NCBI RefSeq assembly: GCF_000687915.1
Contig: NZ_JHZY01000002.1
Location: 868,001 to 932,000 of the forward strand
DNA length: 64,000 nt
Direction of reading: 5' to 3'
From: Leeuwenhoekiella sp. MAR_2009_132
GTDB lineage: Bacteria; Bacteroidota; Bacteroidia; Flavobacteriales; Flavobacteriaceae
Shown: positions 45,932 to 54,897 of the stretch, piece after piece
How the letters are laid out: every line of letters starts with the position of its first letter
Position numbering within the stretch: the first letter of the stretch is position 1
The notes under the pieces: generated by a model
Seen by the model: only the letters and a program-made list of their open reading frames with translations
Told to the model about the DNA's origin: nothing
Database searches by the model: none
Translations under genes and position numbers: made by a program

Positions 45932-45979
45932 TAAAATAAAAATCCGGATGTGTACTTGTTAGTAGTTAGCACATCCGGA
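45932..45979 (-). terminator. Terminator of the Asp-box repeat gene
   Basis: Ten-base arms TCCGGATGTG (45943-45952) and 45970-45979 around a 17-base loop. On the minus strand TTTTTATTTT follows. Confidence 0.85.
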
Positions 45980-46018
45980 GTATCAATTTTGTGATTTATC
46001 AACAGCGATAAATCCTAT

Positions 46019-49000
46019 TTATTTTGCTAAGAATACCTCTTTAGAATCTAAAACAAGTTCTTCTTTACCATTTTTTATACGCTCAGCATTAATTTTAGAA
46101 ACGTATTTCTTTTTAAGATTTGTATACATCTTCCAGGCATCTGCAATTTGTTGCTCATATGTTTCTGTATTTGCGTAACGTACCGGCGCAGGTTTTTCAA
46201 ACGTACCGGCGACCTCATTATAAAGCAAATTCAGTTTTTCTCTTAATTCTGGTTCTGCTTCCTGTACATAGCGATCCCCTGTGGTTATCACCAGTTTTGC
46301 TTTTAACGCTGTTAATTCTTCTACTGCTTTAGTTGCATTTTTTGTAGCATCTTCTTTTAACAATTCTACTGTAGAATCTATGCGATATCCCAAATACGCC
46401 AGATCTTCTATTGCGTTAAAAAGACGAAGGGTTAATGCTTTATTTGCCGTACGGTCTGCATCTGTTACTATAGAATTAGGATCATTCTTAACACTTATAC
46501 GATGTTCATAGATTTCTTTGCCTTTGGTGATAACGACGTTGTAGTCACCGGCGTCTACCTTAGGAGCTATTACAAATGAGGGTATTTTACCTACAGCAAC
46601 TTTAGGGGCTTTCTTTAAATAATCCCAATAAACTATATTAATACCTTTAGATTTTCCAGGAACAGGTTCTGCAATGAGATTTCCTTCTAAATCTTTTATC
46701 TGCATACTCATTTTACCAAATGTATGGCGCTTTTTCATATAGTACATGATTTTAGCCATACTGCTGGGATTCTCCCCTACAAACTCGGTTTCTGTACTTG
46801 TACCACCAAAACCACTTTCTTCTTTTATAATACCTGCTGAAGTTTTAAAGAAGTGCAAATCTTCTTCTAAAACAGCATCATTAATTTGTCGTAGCGGTGA
46901 AATATCATCTAGTATAATAATTCCTCTTCCGTGTGTACCTAAAACCAGATCTGAAGTTCTTTTTTGAAGTTCTATATAATGTATTGCAACTTCAGGAAGG
47001 TTGTTTGTAAAATGAGACCAGTTTTTGCCACCGTTTGTTGTTATAAAAAGACCGAATTCAGTACCTAAAAAAAATAGATCTTTTTGCTCATAATCCTCTT
47101 GAATATTACGTGCAAATCCTTTAATATCTGAAGTTACAATAGACTCCCAGGTTTGACCATAATCTGAGGTTTTATAAGCATAGGTATTCATATCTCCTGT
47201 AGCATGTCCATCAAAAACAGCATAGGCAGTACCGGGATTATGTACACTTGCTTCTATGTGATACACCCATGTATTTGCCGGTAAACCGGTAATATTTTTA
47301 ACTACATTATTCCATGATTTACCTCCATCACGTGTGATTTGTACATTGCCATCATCTGTACCCACCCAGATAACTTTTTCGTCTATAGAAGATTCGGCAA
47401 TGGTAAAAATTGTAGTGTGGGTCTCTGCACCCGATTTATCTGCAGACAAACCACCTGAATTTAAATCTTGCTTTTTAGGGTCATTTGTTGTTAAATCTGG
47501 AGAGATTTTAGTCCAGGTATCACCCATATCTTCAGACTTATGAAGATACTGGCTCCCCATATAAAAACGATCTGGAGCGTGAACACTGAGTGCCATAGGT
47601 GCATTCCAATTAAATCGTAGCTTCTCATCGTTTTCTGCAGGCGGAGCAACATTTTTTGCCTGATTTAGCTCCGTATTAAAACGCCATACATTTTGAGCGC
47701 CTTGCATTTCTGAATAAATAATAGGTTTTGTAGCGTGTTTAAGCACTCTAAAACCGTCACCAGCTCCTATGAGATTCCAATCTCTGGCTTCAACGCCACC
47801 AGGAGATGAGGAAGGTCCATACCACGATTGATTATCCTGAAGTCCGCCATAAACATTATAAGGTGTCGCGTCATCTACGGAAACATGATAAAATTGAGAA
47901 ACCGGTAAATCCTGTACCATTTCAAAATTAGAACCGGCATCCCAGCTGCGATACACACCACCATCTGTTGCTGTATACAGACGATTACTATCGTGAAGAT
48001 CAAAAACAATATCATGTATGTCTGAATGCTGTGGACCTAAATCCTGAAATGTTTTACCACCATCTCTAGATAATGATCCAAAAAGGCCGCCTTTTACAAG
48101 GATATCTGGATTTTTAGGATCAACTACAAGTCTTGCAAAATAAAAGGGACGTACAGTAAGACCAAAATCATTATTAAGCTGTTTCCAGCTAGTTCCTGCA
48201 TCTGTACTTTTATACAGGCCATTTGTTTTTTCTGATTCTGTTTCTACTGCAGCATAAAGAATAGAGGAGTCTGAAGGTGCAAGCGCTAACGCAATACGAC
48301 CAAGTTTGCCATCAGGGAATCCATCATGAATTTTATTCCAGGTTTTACCAGCATCTTTACTTTTGTAGATAGCACTGGTGTTTCCGCCCGATTCAAAACC
48401 CCAAGGCGTTCTGCGGAATTTCCACATGGAAGCGTAGAGCACATTGGGATTTTTAGGATCAATTATGAGTTCTGCCGCACCAGTAGATTCATCTGTGTAC
48501 AGTACTTTCTCCCAGGTTTCTCCTGCATCATTACTTTTATAAATACCACGCTCTTCACTATCTCCCCAGAGTGCACCCATTACAGCAACATACATCTCTT
48601 TATTATTTGTAGGATTAATAGCTATAGCACTAATACGCTCTGAGTTTTCAAAGCCTTTCTTTGTCCAGTTTATACCACCATCTGTAGATTTATATAAGCC
48701 ATCACCCACACTAACCGAGTTGCGTGTCCAGATTTCTCCTGTGCCCACCCATACAGTTTTATCAGGATCTGTAGGATCTATTTTAATAGCACCTATACTT
48801 TGAGCGTGCTCGTCAAAAACAGGATTAAATGTTGCGCCACCATTAATAGTTTTCCAAACACCACCACCCGCAGCTCCTGCAAATAATATGCGGTTGTTTG
48901 TGGGATGCGCCTCAAGGTCGATAAAACGACCACTCATAAGAGCAGGACCTATGTGACGCGCTTGTATGTCACTAAATAGTTCTTTTCCTCCAGGTGTATT

Positions 49001-49066
49001 TTCTTGTGCTTCATTACTTGTGACAAAAAGTAATAAAGCACTAAATGTGAGTATTAATTTTTTCAT
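46019..49066 (-). CDS. Large secreted Asp-box (BNR/sortilin-like) repeat protein
   Basis: A 1015-residue exported protein (signal MKKLILTFSALLLFVTSNEAQ). At least ten S/T-x-D-x-G-x-T-W type Asp-box repeats are visible between residues about 65 and 660, for example KSTDGGINWTKK, KSKDAGKTWNKI and ITRDGGKSWNNV, implying a large beta-propeller as in VPS10/sortilin and sialidase folds. The C-terminal 300 residues are less repetitive and end in a helical region. No clear sialidase catalytic Arg or Glu set was recognised, so a binding rather than enzymatic role is possible. It may work with the LolA-like gene upstream. Confidence 0.85.
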   Translation of the reverse strand: MKKLILTFSALLLFVTSNEAQENTPGGKELFSDIQARHIGPALMSGRFIDLEAHPTNNRILFAGAAGGGVWKTINGGATFNPVFDEHAQSIGAIKIDPTDPDKTVWVGTGEIWTRNSVSVGDGLYKSTDGGINWTKKGFENSERISAIAINPTNNKEMYVAVMGALWGDSEERGIYKSNDAGETWEKVLYTDESTGAAELIIDPKNPNVLYASMWKFRRTPWGFESGGNTSAIYKSKDAGKTWNKIHDGFPDGKLGRIALALAPSDSSILYAAVETESEKTNGLYKSTDAGTSWKQLNNDFGLTVRPFYFARLVVDPKNPDILVKGGLFGSLSRDGGKTFQDLGPQHSDIHDIVFDLHDSNRLYTATDGGVYRSWDAGSNFEMVQDLPVSQFYHVSVDDATPYNVYGGLQDNQSWYGPSSSPGGVEARDWNLIGAGDGFRVLKHATKPIIYSEMQGAQNVWRFNTELNQAKNVAPPAENDEKLRFNWNAPMALSVHAPDRFYMGSQYLHKSEDMGDTWTKISPDLTTNDPKKQDLNSGGLSADKSGAETHTTIFTIAESSIDEKVIWVGTDDGNVQITRDGGKSWNNVVKNITGLPANTWVYHIEASVHNPGTAYAVFDGHATGDMNTYAYKTSDYGQTWESIVTSDIKGFARNIQEDYEQKDLFFLGTEFGLFITTNGGKNWSHFTNNLPEVAIHYIELQKRTSDLVLGTHGRGIIILDDISPLRQINDAVLEEDLHFFKTSAGIIKEESGFGGTSTETEFVGENPSSMAKIMYYMKKRHTFGKMSMQIKDLEGNLIAEPVPGKSKGINIVYWDYLKKAPKVAVGKIPSFVIAPKVDAGDYNVVITKGKEIYEHRISVKNDPNSIVTDADRTANKALTLRLFNAIEDLAYLGYRIDSTVELLKEDATKNATKAVEELTALKAKLVITTGDRYVQEAEPELREKLNLLYNEVAGTFEKPAPVRYANTETYEQQIADAWKMYTNLKKKYVSKINAERIKNGKEELVLDSKEVFLAK

Positions 49067-49084
49067 TTTTTGTTAGTTTTAATT

Positions 49085-49123
49085 AAATAAAAAAGGGTGT
49101 CTATTATAAAAATTGACACCCTT
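49085..49123 (-). terminator. Terminator after the LolA-like gene
   Basis: Nine-base arms AAGGGTGTC (49093-49101) and GACACCCTT (49115-49123); on the minus strand TTTTTTATTTAATT follows. It separates the LolA-like gene from the Asp-box gene, so the two are probably not one transcript. Confidence 0.85.
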
Positions 49124-49158
49124 GAAAAATTCCCATTACGGGTAATTAATGCTGAAAA

Positions 49159-49878
49159 TTATTCACCGGGATATGCAAAAATTGTTTCGTCAACTTCAGG
49201 GTTTACGATGATTTCGCTCATTTCAAAAGGTTGTCCTGCCTGGCTCATGGCAAAAGGAAAGTATAGACCTTCTACTTCCTGATAATCGCTCATTACGATA
49301 TTTACATCTTGTCCCATTTGAGAAGTCTCGATTACAATAGGAACAAAATTTTCTGTATCAAAATAGTAATAGCTTATACTTGGAGTTTCTACACCATTAA
49401 CCATTACCGGCTCTTGTGTAATTTTTACTTTGTAAGTTTCTGCACCTTCTTTAGTTTCGGTACCTACATATTCTACAGCATAACCATTCTCTTTATAGTT
49501 AAGTAGTGGAGAAGGAAAATCATTCTTATTAAGTGCCATATTCTGGGTCATTTCTTCAGAAGACTTTTCTGGTTTCATAGACATAAAATTTGTGGTCCAA
49601 AGATTTGTACCATCATACGCCATTTGCGTTATTTTCTGACCATTAAACTCAATTACCACGGCTTGTTTACCATCTTTAGTGTTGTACACGGTTACCGGAA
49701 TAGACATCCCACCTTGATTGACTGTAGCAGACATCTTAGTGGCATTTACTTCAGCCCAGGCTTCAGCACCACCGGTGTTTTCTACATAGTTCGCAATAAT
49801 TTCTTCTGCAGTTTGTGCAGAAACCGTATTTACAATTAGCACAAGTGCTAGCGTAAAAAGAGATTTAAATACTTTCAT
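49159..49878 (-). CDS. Outer-membrane lipoprotein-sorting (LolA-like) protein
   Basis: A 239-residue periplasmic protein with a signal peptide (MKVFKSLFTLALVLIVNTVSAQ). The start AEEIIANYVENTGGAEAW and a half-barrel pattern of alternating strands match the LolA-like/DUF4292-type fold that binds lipid-anchored or hydrophobic ligands. It lacks the usual LolA contacts that I could identify, so the cargo is unknown. It stands before the Asp-box gene on the same strand. Confidence 0.72.
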   Translation of the reverse strand: MKVFKSLFTLALVLIVNTVSAQTAEEIIANYVENTGGAEAWAEVNATKMSATVNQGGMSIPVTVYNTKDGKQAVVIEFNGQKITQMAYDGTNLWTTNFMSMKPEKSSEEMTQNMALNKNDFPSPLLNYKENGYAVEYVGTETKEGAETYKVKITQEPVMVNGVETPSISYYYFDTENFVPIVIETSQMGQDVNIVMSDYQEVEGLYFPFAMSQAGQPFEMSEIIVNPEVDETIFAYPGE

Positions 49879-50080
49879 AATACTGTAATTAGTTTTTTTG
49901 CTTTATCGTTAGACAATAAGTGCGCCATTATGTTACACAGATAATATCTAAAAATAGAAATTTATTTATAATGATTTGTTTTAATAAATACTTGTCTTGT
50001 TTTAAATATGGGATTTATATATTTAAAGCATAGCTGTATAAAGGGATAAATTTTTATACGCCTATACTTAAAACATCACT

Positions 50081-50974
50081 ATGCAATTCGGTAAGGTAGA
50101 AAATCCTGAACATATTGACTTCACATTGCCAGCAGATCATCCGGATACTGAGGTTTTACTAAAAATGAAAGCCGTTTCAAAAAAGGCTGTACTCTATGTA
50201 GGATGTGCAAAATGGAACAAGCAGGAATTAAAGAACTTCTATCCTAAGGGAATACGTGATGAATTGGATTATTATTCGCGTCAATTTAATTCTATTGAGT
50301 TAAATGCGACGTTTTTAAGGCTTTTTCCGAAAGAGCAGTTTGAAAAATGGTATGCGCAAGTTCCGGCAGATTTTCGGTTTTTTCCTAAAATCACGAGAAA
50401 CATAAGTCATTTAAAACGACTTGTTGATGTTTCTGAATTGATCCCTGAATATCTTGAGCACACTTTATTATTAAAAGAAAAGCTAGGTTGCATTTTTTTA
50501 CAGATGCATAATAATTTTCAGCCTAAAAACTGGGATAGAGTAGGACAATTTATAGATTCCTGGCCAGGTGAAGTACCTTTAGCTATAGAGTTTAGGCATA
50601 CAGACTGGTTTAGCGAACCTACAGTTTCTAAAAAGTTATATCGTCTTCTTGAAGAGAATAATATCTCTAATATACTGGTTGATACAGCAGGGCAACGTGA
50701 TATTATGCATATGCGTTTAACAACTAACGAGGCATTCATTCGTTTTGTAGCGACTAATCATCCCTGTGATTATTATAGGCTTGATGCCTGGATAGATCGT
50801 TTAGAACATTGGCTTAAAATAGGTTTGTATCGAATAAATTTTTTTATTCATCAAAATCATGAAAAAGATTCTCCTTTACTCGCAACATATTTTATTAAAG
50901 AAATGAATAATAGACTTGGTTTTGACCTAACTATTCCCAATCAATATAAAAATAACCCTACTCTAGATTTATGA
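50081..50974 (+). CDS. DUF72 domain protein
   Basis: A 297-residue cytoplasmic protein with a TIM-barrel-like DUF72 fold: YVGCAKWNKQELKNFYP (near residue 39), FNSIELNATFLRLFP, FRFFPKITRNISH and VPLAIEFRHTDWF. The family has no established activity. It overlaps gntK by four bases (ATGA), so it is the first gene of the gluconate operon, an uncommon partner. Confidence 0.88.
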   Translation: MQFGKVENPEHIDFTLPADHPDTEVLLKMKAVSKKAVLYVGCAKWNKQELKNFYPKGIRDELDYYSRQFNSIELNATFLRLFPKEQFEKWYAQVPADFRFFPKITRNISHLKRLVDVSELIPEYLEHTLLLKEKLGCIFLQMHNNFQPKNWDRVGQFIDSWPGEVPLAIEFRHTDWFSEPTVSKKLYRLLEENNISNILVDTAGQRDIMHMRLTTNEAFIRFVATNHPCDYYRLDAWIDRLEHWLKIGLYRINFFIHQNHEKDSPLLATYFIKEMNNRLGFDLTIPNQYKNNPTLDL

Positions 50975-51456
50975 AAAAATTAATTGTTATCGCCGGCGTG
51001 TCTGGATCTGGCAAAACTACAATAGGCTTACTTTTAAGCGAAAAATTAAATATTCCTTTTAAGGATGCAGATGATTATCACCCACAGGCTAATGTAGATA
51101 AAATGAAAAGTGGTGTGCCACTTAATGACGACGATCGTAAGCCCTGGTTAGAAATTTTAGATCAGAAATTACAGGAGTGGGATGATAAGGAAGGAGCAAT
51201 CCTTGCGTGTTCTGCATTAAAAGAATCCTACAGGAAAATTTTAGCAAAGCACGTAGATCTTTTCTGGGTATTTCTGGACGGCTCTTTTGAAGTATTAAAG
51301 TCTAGATTAGATGATCGTAAAGATCATTTTTTCGATCCATTATTATTACAATCGCAGTTAGATACGCTTGAAAGTCCAGACTATGGTATACACGTTTCAA
51401 TAAATCAAACGGTAGAAGAAATTGTAGATGAAATACTCAAGAAATTAGATTTTTAA
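50971..51456 (+). CDS. gntK: Gluconokinase
   Basis: The 161-residue kinase phosphorylates gluconate to 6-phosphogluconate. P-loop GVSGSGKTT (residues 9-17), substrate segment DADDYHPQANVDKM, LNDDDRKPWL and CSALKESYR are all typical. It lies between the DUF72 gene and the gluconate permease, 4 bases from the latter. Confidence 0.95.
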   Translation: MKKLIVIAGVSGSGKTTIGLLLSEKLNIPFKDADDYHPQANVDKMKSGVPLNDDDRKPWLEILDQKLQEWDDKEGAILACSALKESYRKILAKHVDLFWVFLDGSFEVLKSRLDDRKDHFFDPLLLQSQLDTLESPDYGIHVSINQTVEEIVDEILKKLDF

Positions 51457-51459
51457 GTT

Positions 51460-52806
51460 ATGGATTATCAATTACTATTTGCGGTAGTGTTTGGAGTTGC
51501 CTTACTGCTAGTTCTCATTTTAAGGCTAAAACTGCAGGCGTTTCTCGCATTATTAATTGTTTGTGTTTTTGTAGGTTCGTTTAGTGGTTTAGCGCCTGAT
51601 TTTATTTTAGATGCGATCACTAAGGGAATGGGTGGCACGTTAGGATTTGTAGCTACTGTGGTAGGTTTAGGTTCGCTGTTTGGAGCTGTATTAGAACATT
51701 CTGGCGGTGCAAAGCAAATAGCACATTATCTCATACAAAAATTCGGAATAAAAAAAGCTCCCTGGTCAATTATGCTTACCGGGTTTCTAGTAGCGATACC
51801 GGTATTCTTTGATGTTGCTTTTATAATCCTCATACCTTTAATTTACGCCCTGCAGCGTAAAACTAAAAAATCACTGTTATTGTATGCATTGCCCTTGTTA
51901 AGCGGTCTCGCAGTAACCCACGCTTTTATACCCCCTACACCTGGGCCTATTGCAGTGGCAGATATATTGAATGCAAATTTAGGTTGGGTAATTGTTTTTG
52001 GATTTATTACAGGTATTCCCACTGCTGCTGTTGCGGGACCATTTTTCGCTAGATACATTTCAAAAAAAATACATATAGAAGCCCCTTATGAATCTTTAGA
52101 AGATGAAGATTCTAGTATTAATTTACCACCTACAGGGTTGGTTTTATCTATAATTTTTCTTCCTATAGTATTAATTGTAATCAATACCTTGATAAATAGC
52201 CCTTTAGCAGCTAACTGGAATCTTCCTGAGCAGGTATTATTTATTTCAACATTACTAGGTCATCCTTTTACCGCTTTAATTTTAGCAAACTTAATAGCGT
52301 GGTATTTTTTGGGAGTTCGTCGTAATGTAAGTAAAGATGAACTTCTAACGATTTCTACAAAAGCACTTTATCCCGCCGGAGTCATCATATTACTTACGGG
52401 AGCCGGTGGTGCGTTTAAGCAAATACTTATAGATACGGGTGCGGGATTAATGATTGCCGAATCATTAACGAGTGATTATTTTCCTCCCGTAATATTTGGG
52501 TTTATTATAGCCGCTATCGTACGTATTATGCAAGGTTCATCTACAGTAGCGATGATTACAGCGGCCGGTATTACAGCACCATTGTTAGGTATATCTAATT
52601 ATAGCGAAATGCAATTAGCAATTCTTGTAATAGCAATAGCGGCCGGAGCATCTGTATTTTCACATGTAAATGATAGTGGGTTTTGGCTTGTAAAACAATA
52701 CCTAGGATTATCTGAAAAGCAAACTTTTAAAACCTGGTCAATATTAACAACCCTTATTGCTTTTATGGGATTATTTGTATCTACGGTACTCTGGTATTTA
52801 GTTTAA
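51460..52806 (+). CDS. gntP: Gluconate:proton symporter (GntP family)
   Basis: A 448-residue inner-membrane carrier with about 12 membrane segments. Family blocks visible: FFDVAFIILIPLIYAL, HAFIPPTPGPIAVADIL and HVNDSGFWLVKQYLGLS. It supplies gluconate to the kinase next to it; related hydroxy-acid substrates are possible. Its stop overlaps the facing MscS gene by four bases. Confidence 0.93.
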   Translation: MDYQLLFAVVFGVALLLVLILRLKLQAFLALLIVCVFVGSFSGLAPDFILDAITKGMGGTLGFVATVVGLGSLFGAVLEHSGGAKQIAHYLIQKFGIKKAPWSIMLTGFLVAIPVFFDVAFIILIPLIYALQRKTKKSLLLYALPLLSGLAVTHAFIPPTPGPIAVADILNANLGWVIVFGFITGIPTAAVAGPFFARYISKKIHIEAPYESLEDEDSSINLPPTGLVLSIIFLPIVLIVINTLINSPLAANWNLPEQVLFISTLLGHPFTALILANLIAWYFLGVRRNVSKDELLTISTKALYPAGVIILLTGAGGAFKQILIDTGAGLMIAESLTSDYFPPVIFGFIIAAIVRIMQGSSTVAMITAAGITAPLLGISNYSEMQLAILVIAIAAGASVFSHVNDSGFWLVKQYLGLSEKQTFKTWSILTTLIAFMGLFVSTVLWYLV

Positions 52807-53753
52807 TTCTTGGGATCTGTATTTGAAGATTTAGATTCTTGTAAATCGGGTTGCTTTTGAGATTGTTCAATACGTAATGGGGAGTCTTTAGCAGCACCGT
52901 AAAGTTTAATTTCCTGAATATCTGCAGGCATATAGTAACCATTTTTTTCAAGAGCTTCTTTCACCGTACGCACAACATTTCCTTTGGTTATTAATGCCAT
53001 ACGACGAAAATCTTTTGTGTCTACCCAGAAAAACACTTTTAAATTTACCGTACTGGTAGCTAATTCATCTTCAATTACAAAATTCTCGTGCTCTTCATCT
53101 TCGATAACATTGGGTTCACGTTTTAGCGTTTCTAATATCACTTGCTTTGCACCATCAATAGTATCTTCATAAGCAATCCCAATAATAAAACTCCATCTGT
53201 AAAAGCCATCTTCGGTATAATTAGTTACCGGTGTAGTCAATACATCACTATTAGGTATGTAAACATCTTTACCATCAAAGGTTTTTAGTTTTGTGTATCT
53301 AAATTCAAGGGCTTTTACCTTTCCGAAGTTATTACCTATCTCTACAGTATCGTTAACGTTAAAAGGGCGATTAAAGGCCAGAATGATACCTGCTATAAAG
53401 TTTTCACCTATATCTTTAAAAGCAAACCCAAGTACTACGGCACTGGCTCCTGCAGCTGTTAAAATACCTGTAGCTATACCACCAAGACCCGCTGCTCTTA
53501 GGGCGAGCATAATTGCGATAATGAAAAACGTAATTTTGATTGCCTTACCTAAAAAGCGACTCATAAGAGGATCTGCAGTTTTTGCAGAAATACGTCTTCT
53601 CGCAAAATTACCAATCCAGGCACCTAAGAGTAATCCCAGAATAATTATTAAAACCCCCCAGGCAATACCCGGCAACTGATTTATAAAATTGTTATAATAA
53701 TTAATAAAAGCATCAGATACCGTTTGTAAATCCTGAATTAAGAGTAATATCAT
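52803..53753 (-). CDS. Small-conductance mechanosensitive channel (MscS)
   Basis: A 316-residue channel with three N-terminal membrane segments (about 28-50, 70-90, 95-118). The pore helix has a Gly/Ala-rich pattern (GIATGILTAAGASAVVLGFAFKD), followed by the NFIAGIILAFNRPFNVNDTVEIG beta domain. It releases solutes on hypo-osmotic shock. A second, longer MscS-type gene lies 1.1 kb upstream on the same strand. Confidence 0.93.
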   Translation of the reverse strand: MILLLIQDLQTVSDAFINYYNNFINQLPGIAWGVLIIILGLLLGAWIGNFARRRISAKTADPLMSRFLGKAIKITFFIIAIMLALRAAGLGGIATGILTAAGASAVVLGFAFKDIGENFIAGIILAFNRPFNVNDTVEIGNNFGKVKALEFRYTKLKTFDGKDVYIPNSDVLTTPVTNYTEDGFYRWSFIIGIAYEDTIDGAKQVILETLKREPNVIEDEEHENFVIEDELATSTVNLKVFFWVDTKDFRRMALITKGNVVRTVKEALEKNGYYMPADIQEIKLYGAAKDSPLRIEQSQKQPDLQESKSSNTDPKN

Positions 53754-53776
53754 AACAATTTCTAGTATTTATAACG

Positions 53777-54862
53777 TTAATTTTCTTTACGGGTATCTTT
53801 TTGGCCAGCTTCTTTTTTTATAATATCAAGAGCTCTTTTTAATTGATTTTCTGATGGTGGTTCAGGCACTTGCTCCTGAGCAATTTCTGATTCTAAACTC
53901 AATTTTGCATACGACGGAAAGTGATCAGAATTTATATCTTCACCCCTTTGAACATCAATAACTCTAAAATGTTCTGAAACAAATATATGGTCTAGAGGCC
54001 ACCTCATAATTTGACTTTTTGCACTAAAGGTATTAAACAACCCACGGCCAATGCGAAGATCTAACAACTCACTAACATTTTTAAAAAGAGCCGTTGATTC
54101 TGACCAGGCGACATCATTAAAATCACCAATAACTAGCACAGGTAGTTTTGAATCTCTGCTTTTAAATGCAGTTTTCATCATCTCAGCATCACGATCTGTA
54201 GACATGGGGTTATGCTGGGGCATAGGCGGTGTAGGATGAATCGCAAATAACTGTATGGTATCTCCTGAAGCCAATTTAACCTTACTATCTATTGATGGAA
54301 TACTGTCGTCTATAAGAAAATGAACTTCAGGATTTATTAATGGAATTTTAGAATAGAGGAGCATTCCGTAAGTATTATCAATAGGAGCTCCCTTGTAAAA
54401 TTTATATTTTTTTGAAAGTGAAGGATCTACAAATCTGTGCCATTCTGTATTTGCTTCAAGAAGTAAAAGAATATCAGGGTTTTTTGCAGCAACCTCTTTT
54501 AAAAGCGATTGTTTGTCCTCATTTTTCTGAAGGACATTAGCTACCAAGATACTCAATTGTTTATTAGGATTATTTTGCTCACTTGTATTTACTTCAAATT
54601 GAGCTAATGGTGTATAGGGATATATTTTTGAGATTTGATATACAAAACATGCAATCATAACACTCATAAAAACATAGTCTTTAACCCATTTTATATCAAA
54701 CTTTAAAAGATAAGCTAATATTGCTGTAGCCGTTAAAATGGTAAGCTGCGTATGTGGAAAATCAAAAACCCGAATCCACCAATAATCAGCAGCTATAAGT
54801 GGAACTAAAGTGAGCAATATAGCTATCGCTCCAAAAATGTGGAGAATATTTTTAAATCTCAT
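53777..54862 (-). CDS. Membrane-anchored endonuclease/exonuclease/phosphatase family protein
   Basis: A 361-residue protein with three N-terminal membrane segments (about 8-25, 40-55, 65-82) and an exonuclease-endonuclease-phosphatase domain from about residue 100. Motifs: LVANVLQKNED, LLLEANTEW, VIGDFNDVAWSES, PLDHIFVSEHF and NSDHFPSYAKL carry the metal-binding Asn, Glu, Asp and catalytic His residues of the fold. The active domain is probably periplasmic. The substrate (nucleic acid, phospholipid or inositol phosphate) cannot be told. Confidence 0.88.
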   Translation of the reverse strand: MRFKNILHIFGAIAILLTLVPLIAADYWWIRVFDFPHTQLTILTATAILAYLLKFDIKWVKDYVFMSVMIACFVYQISKIYPYTPLAQFEVNTSEQNNPNKQLSILVANVLQKNEDKQSLLKEVAAKNPDILLLLEANTEWHRFVDPSLSKKYKFYKGAPIDNTYGMLLYSKIPLINPEVHFLIDDSIPSIDSKVKLASGDTIQLFAIHPTPPMPQHNPMSTDRDAEMMKTAFKSRDSKLPVLVIGDFNDVAWSESTALFKNVSELLDLRIGRGLFNTFSAKSQIMRWPLDHIFVSEHFRVIDVQRGEDINSDHFPSYAKLSLESEIAQEQVPEPPSENQLKRALDIIKKEAGQKDTRKEN

Positions 54863-54897
54863 AAATGATTGGTTAGTTGACCTGCAACCTACCTATT

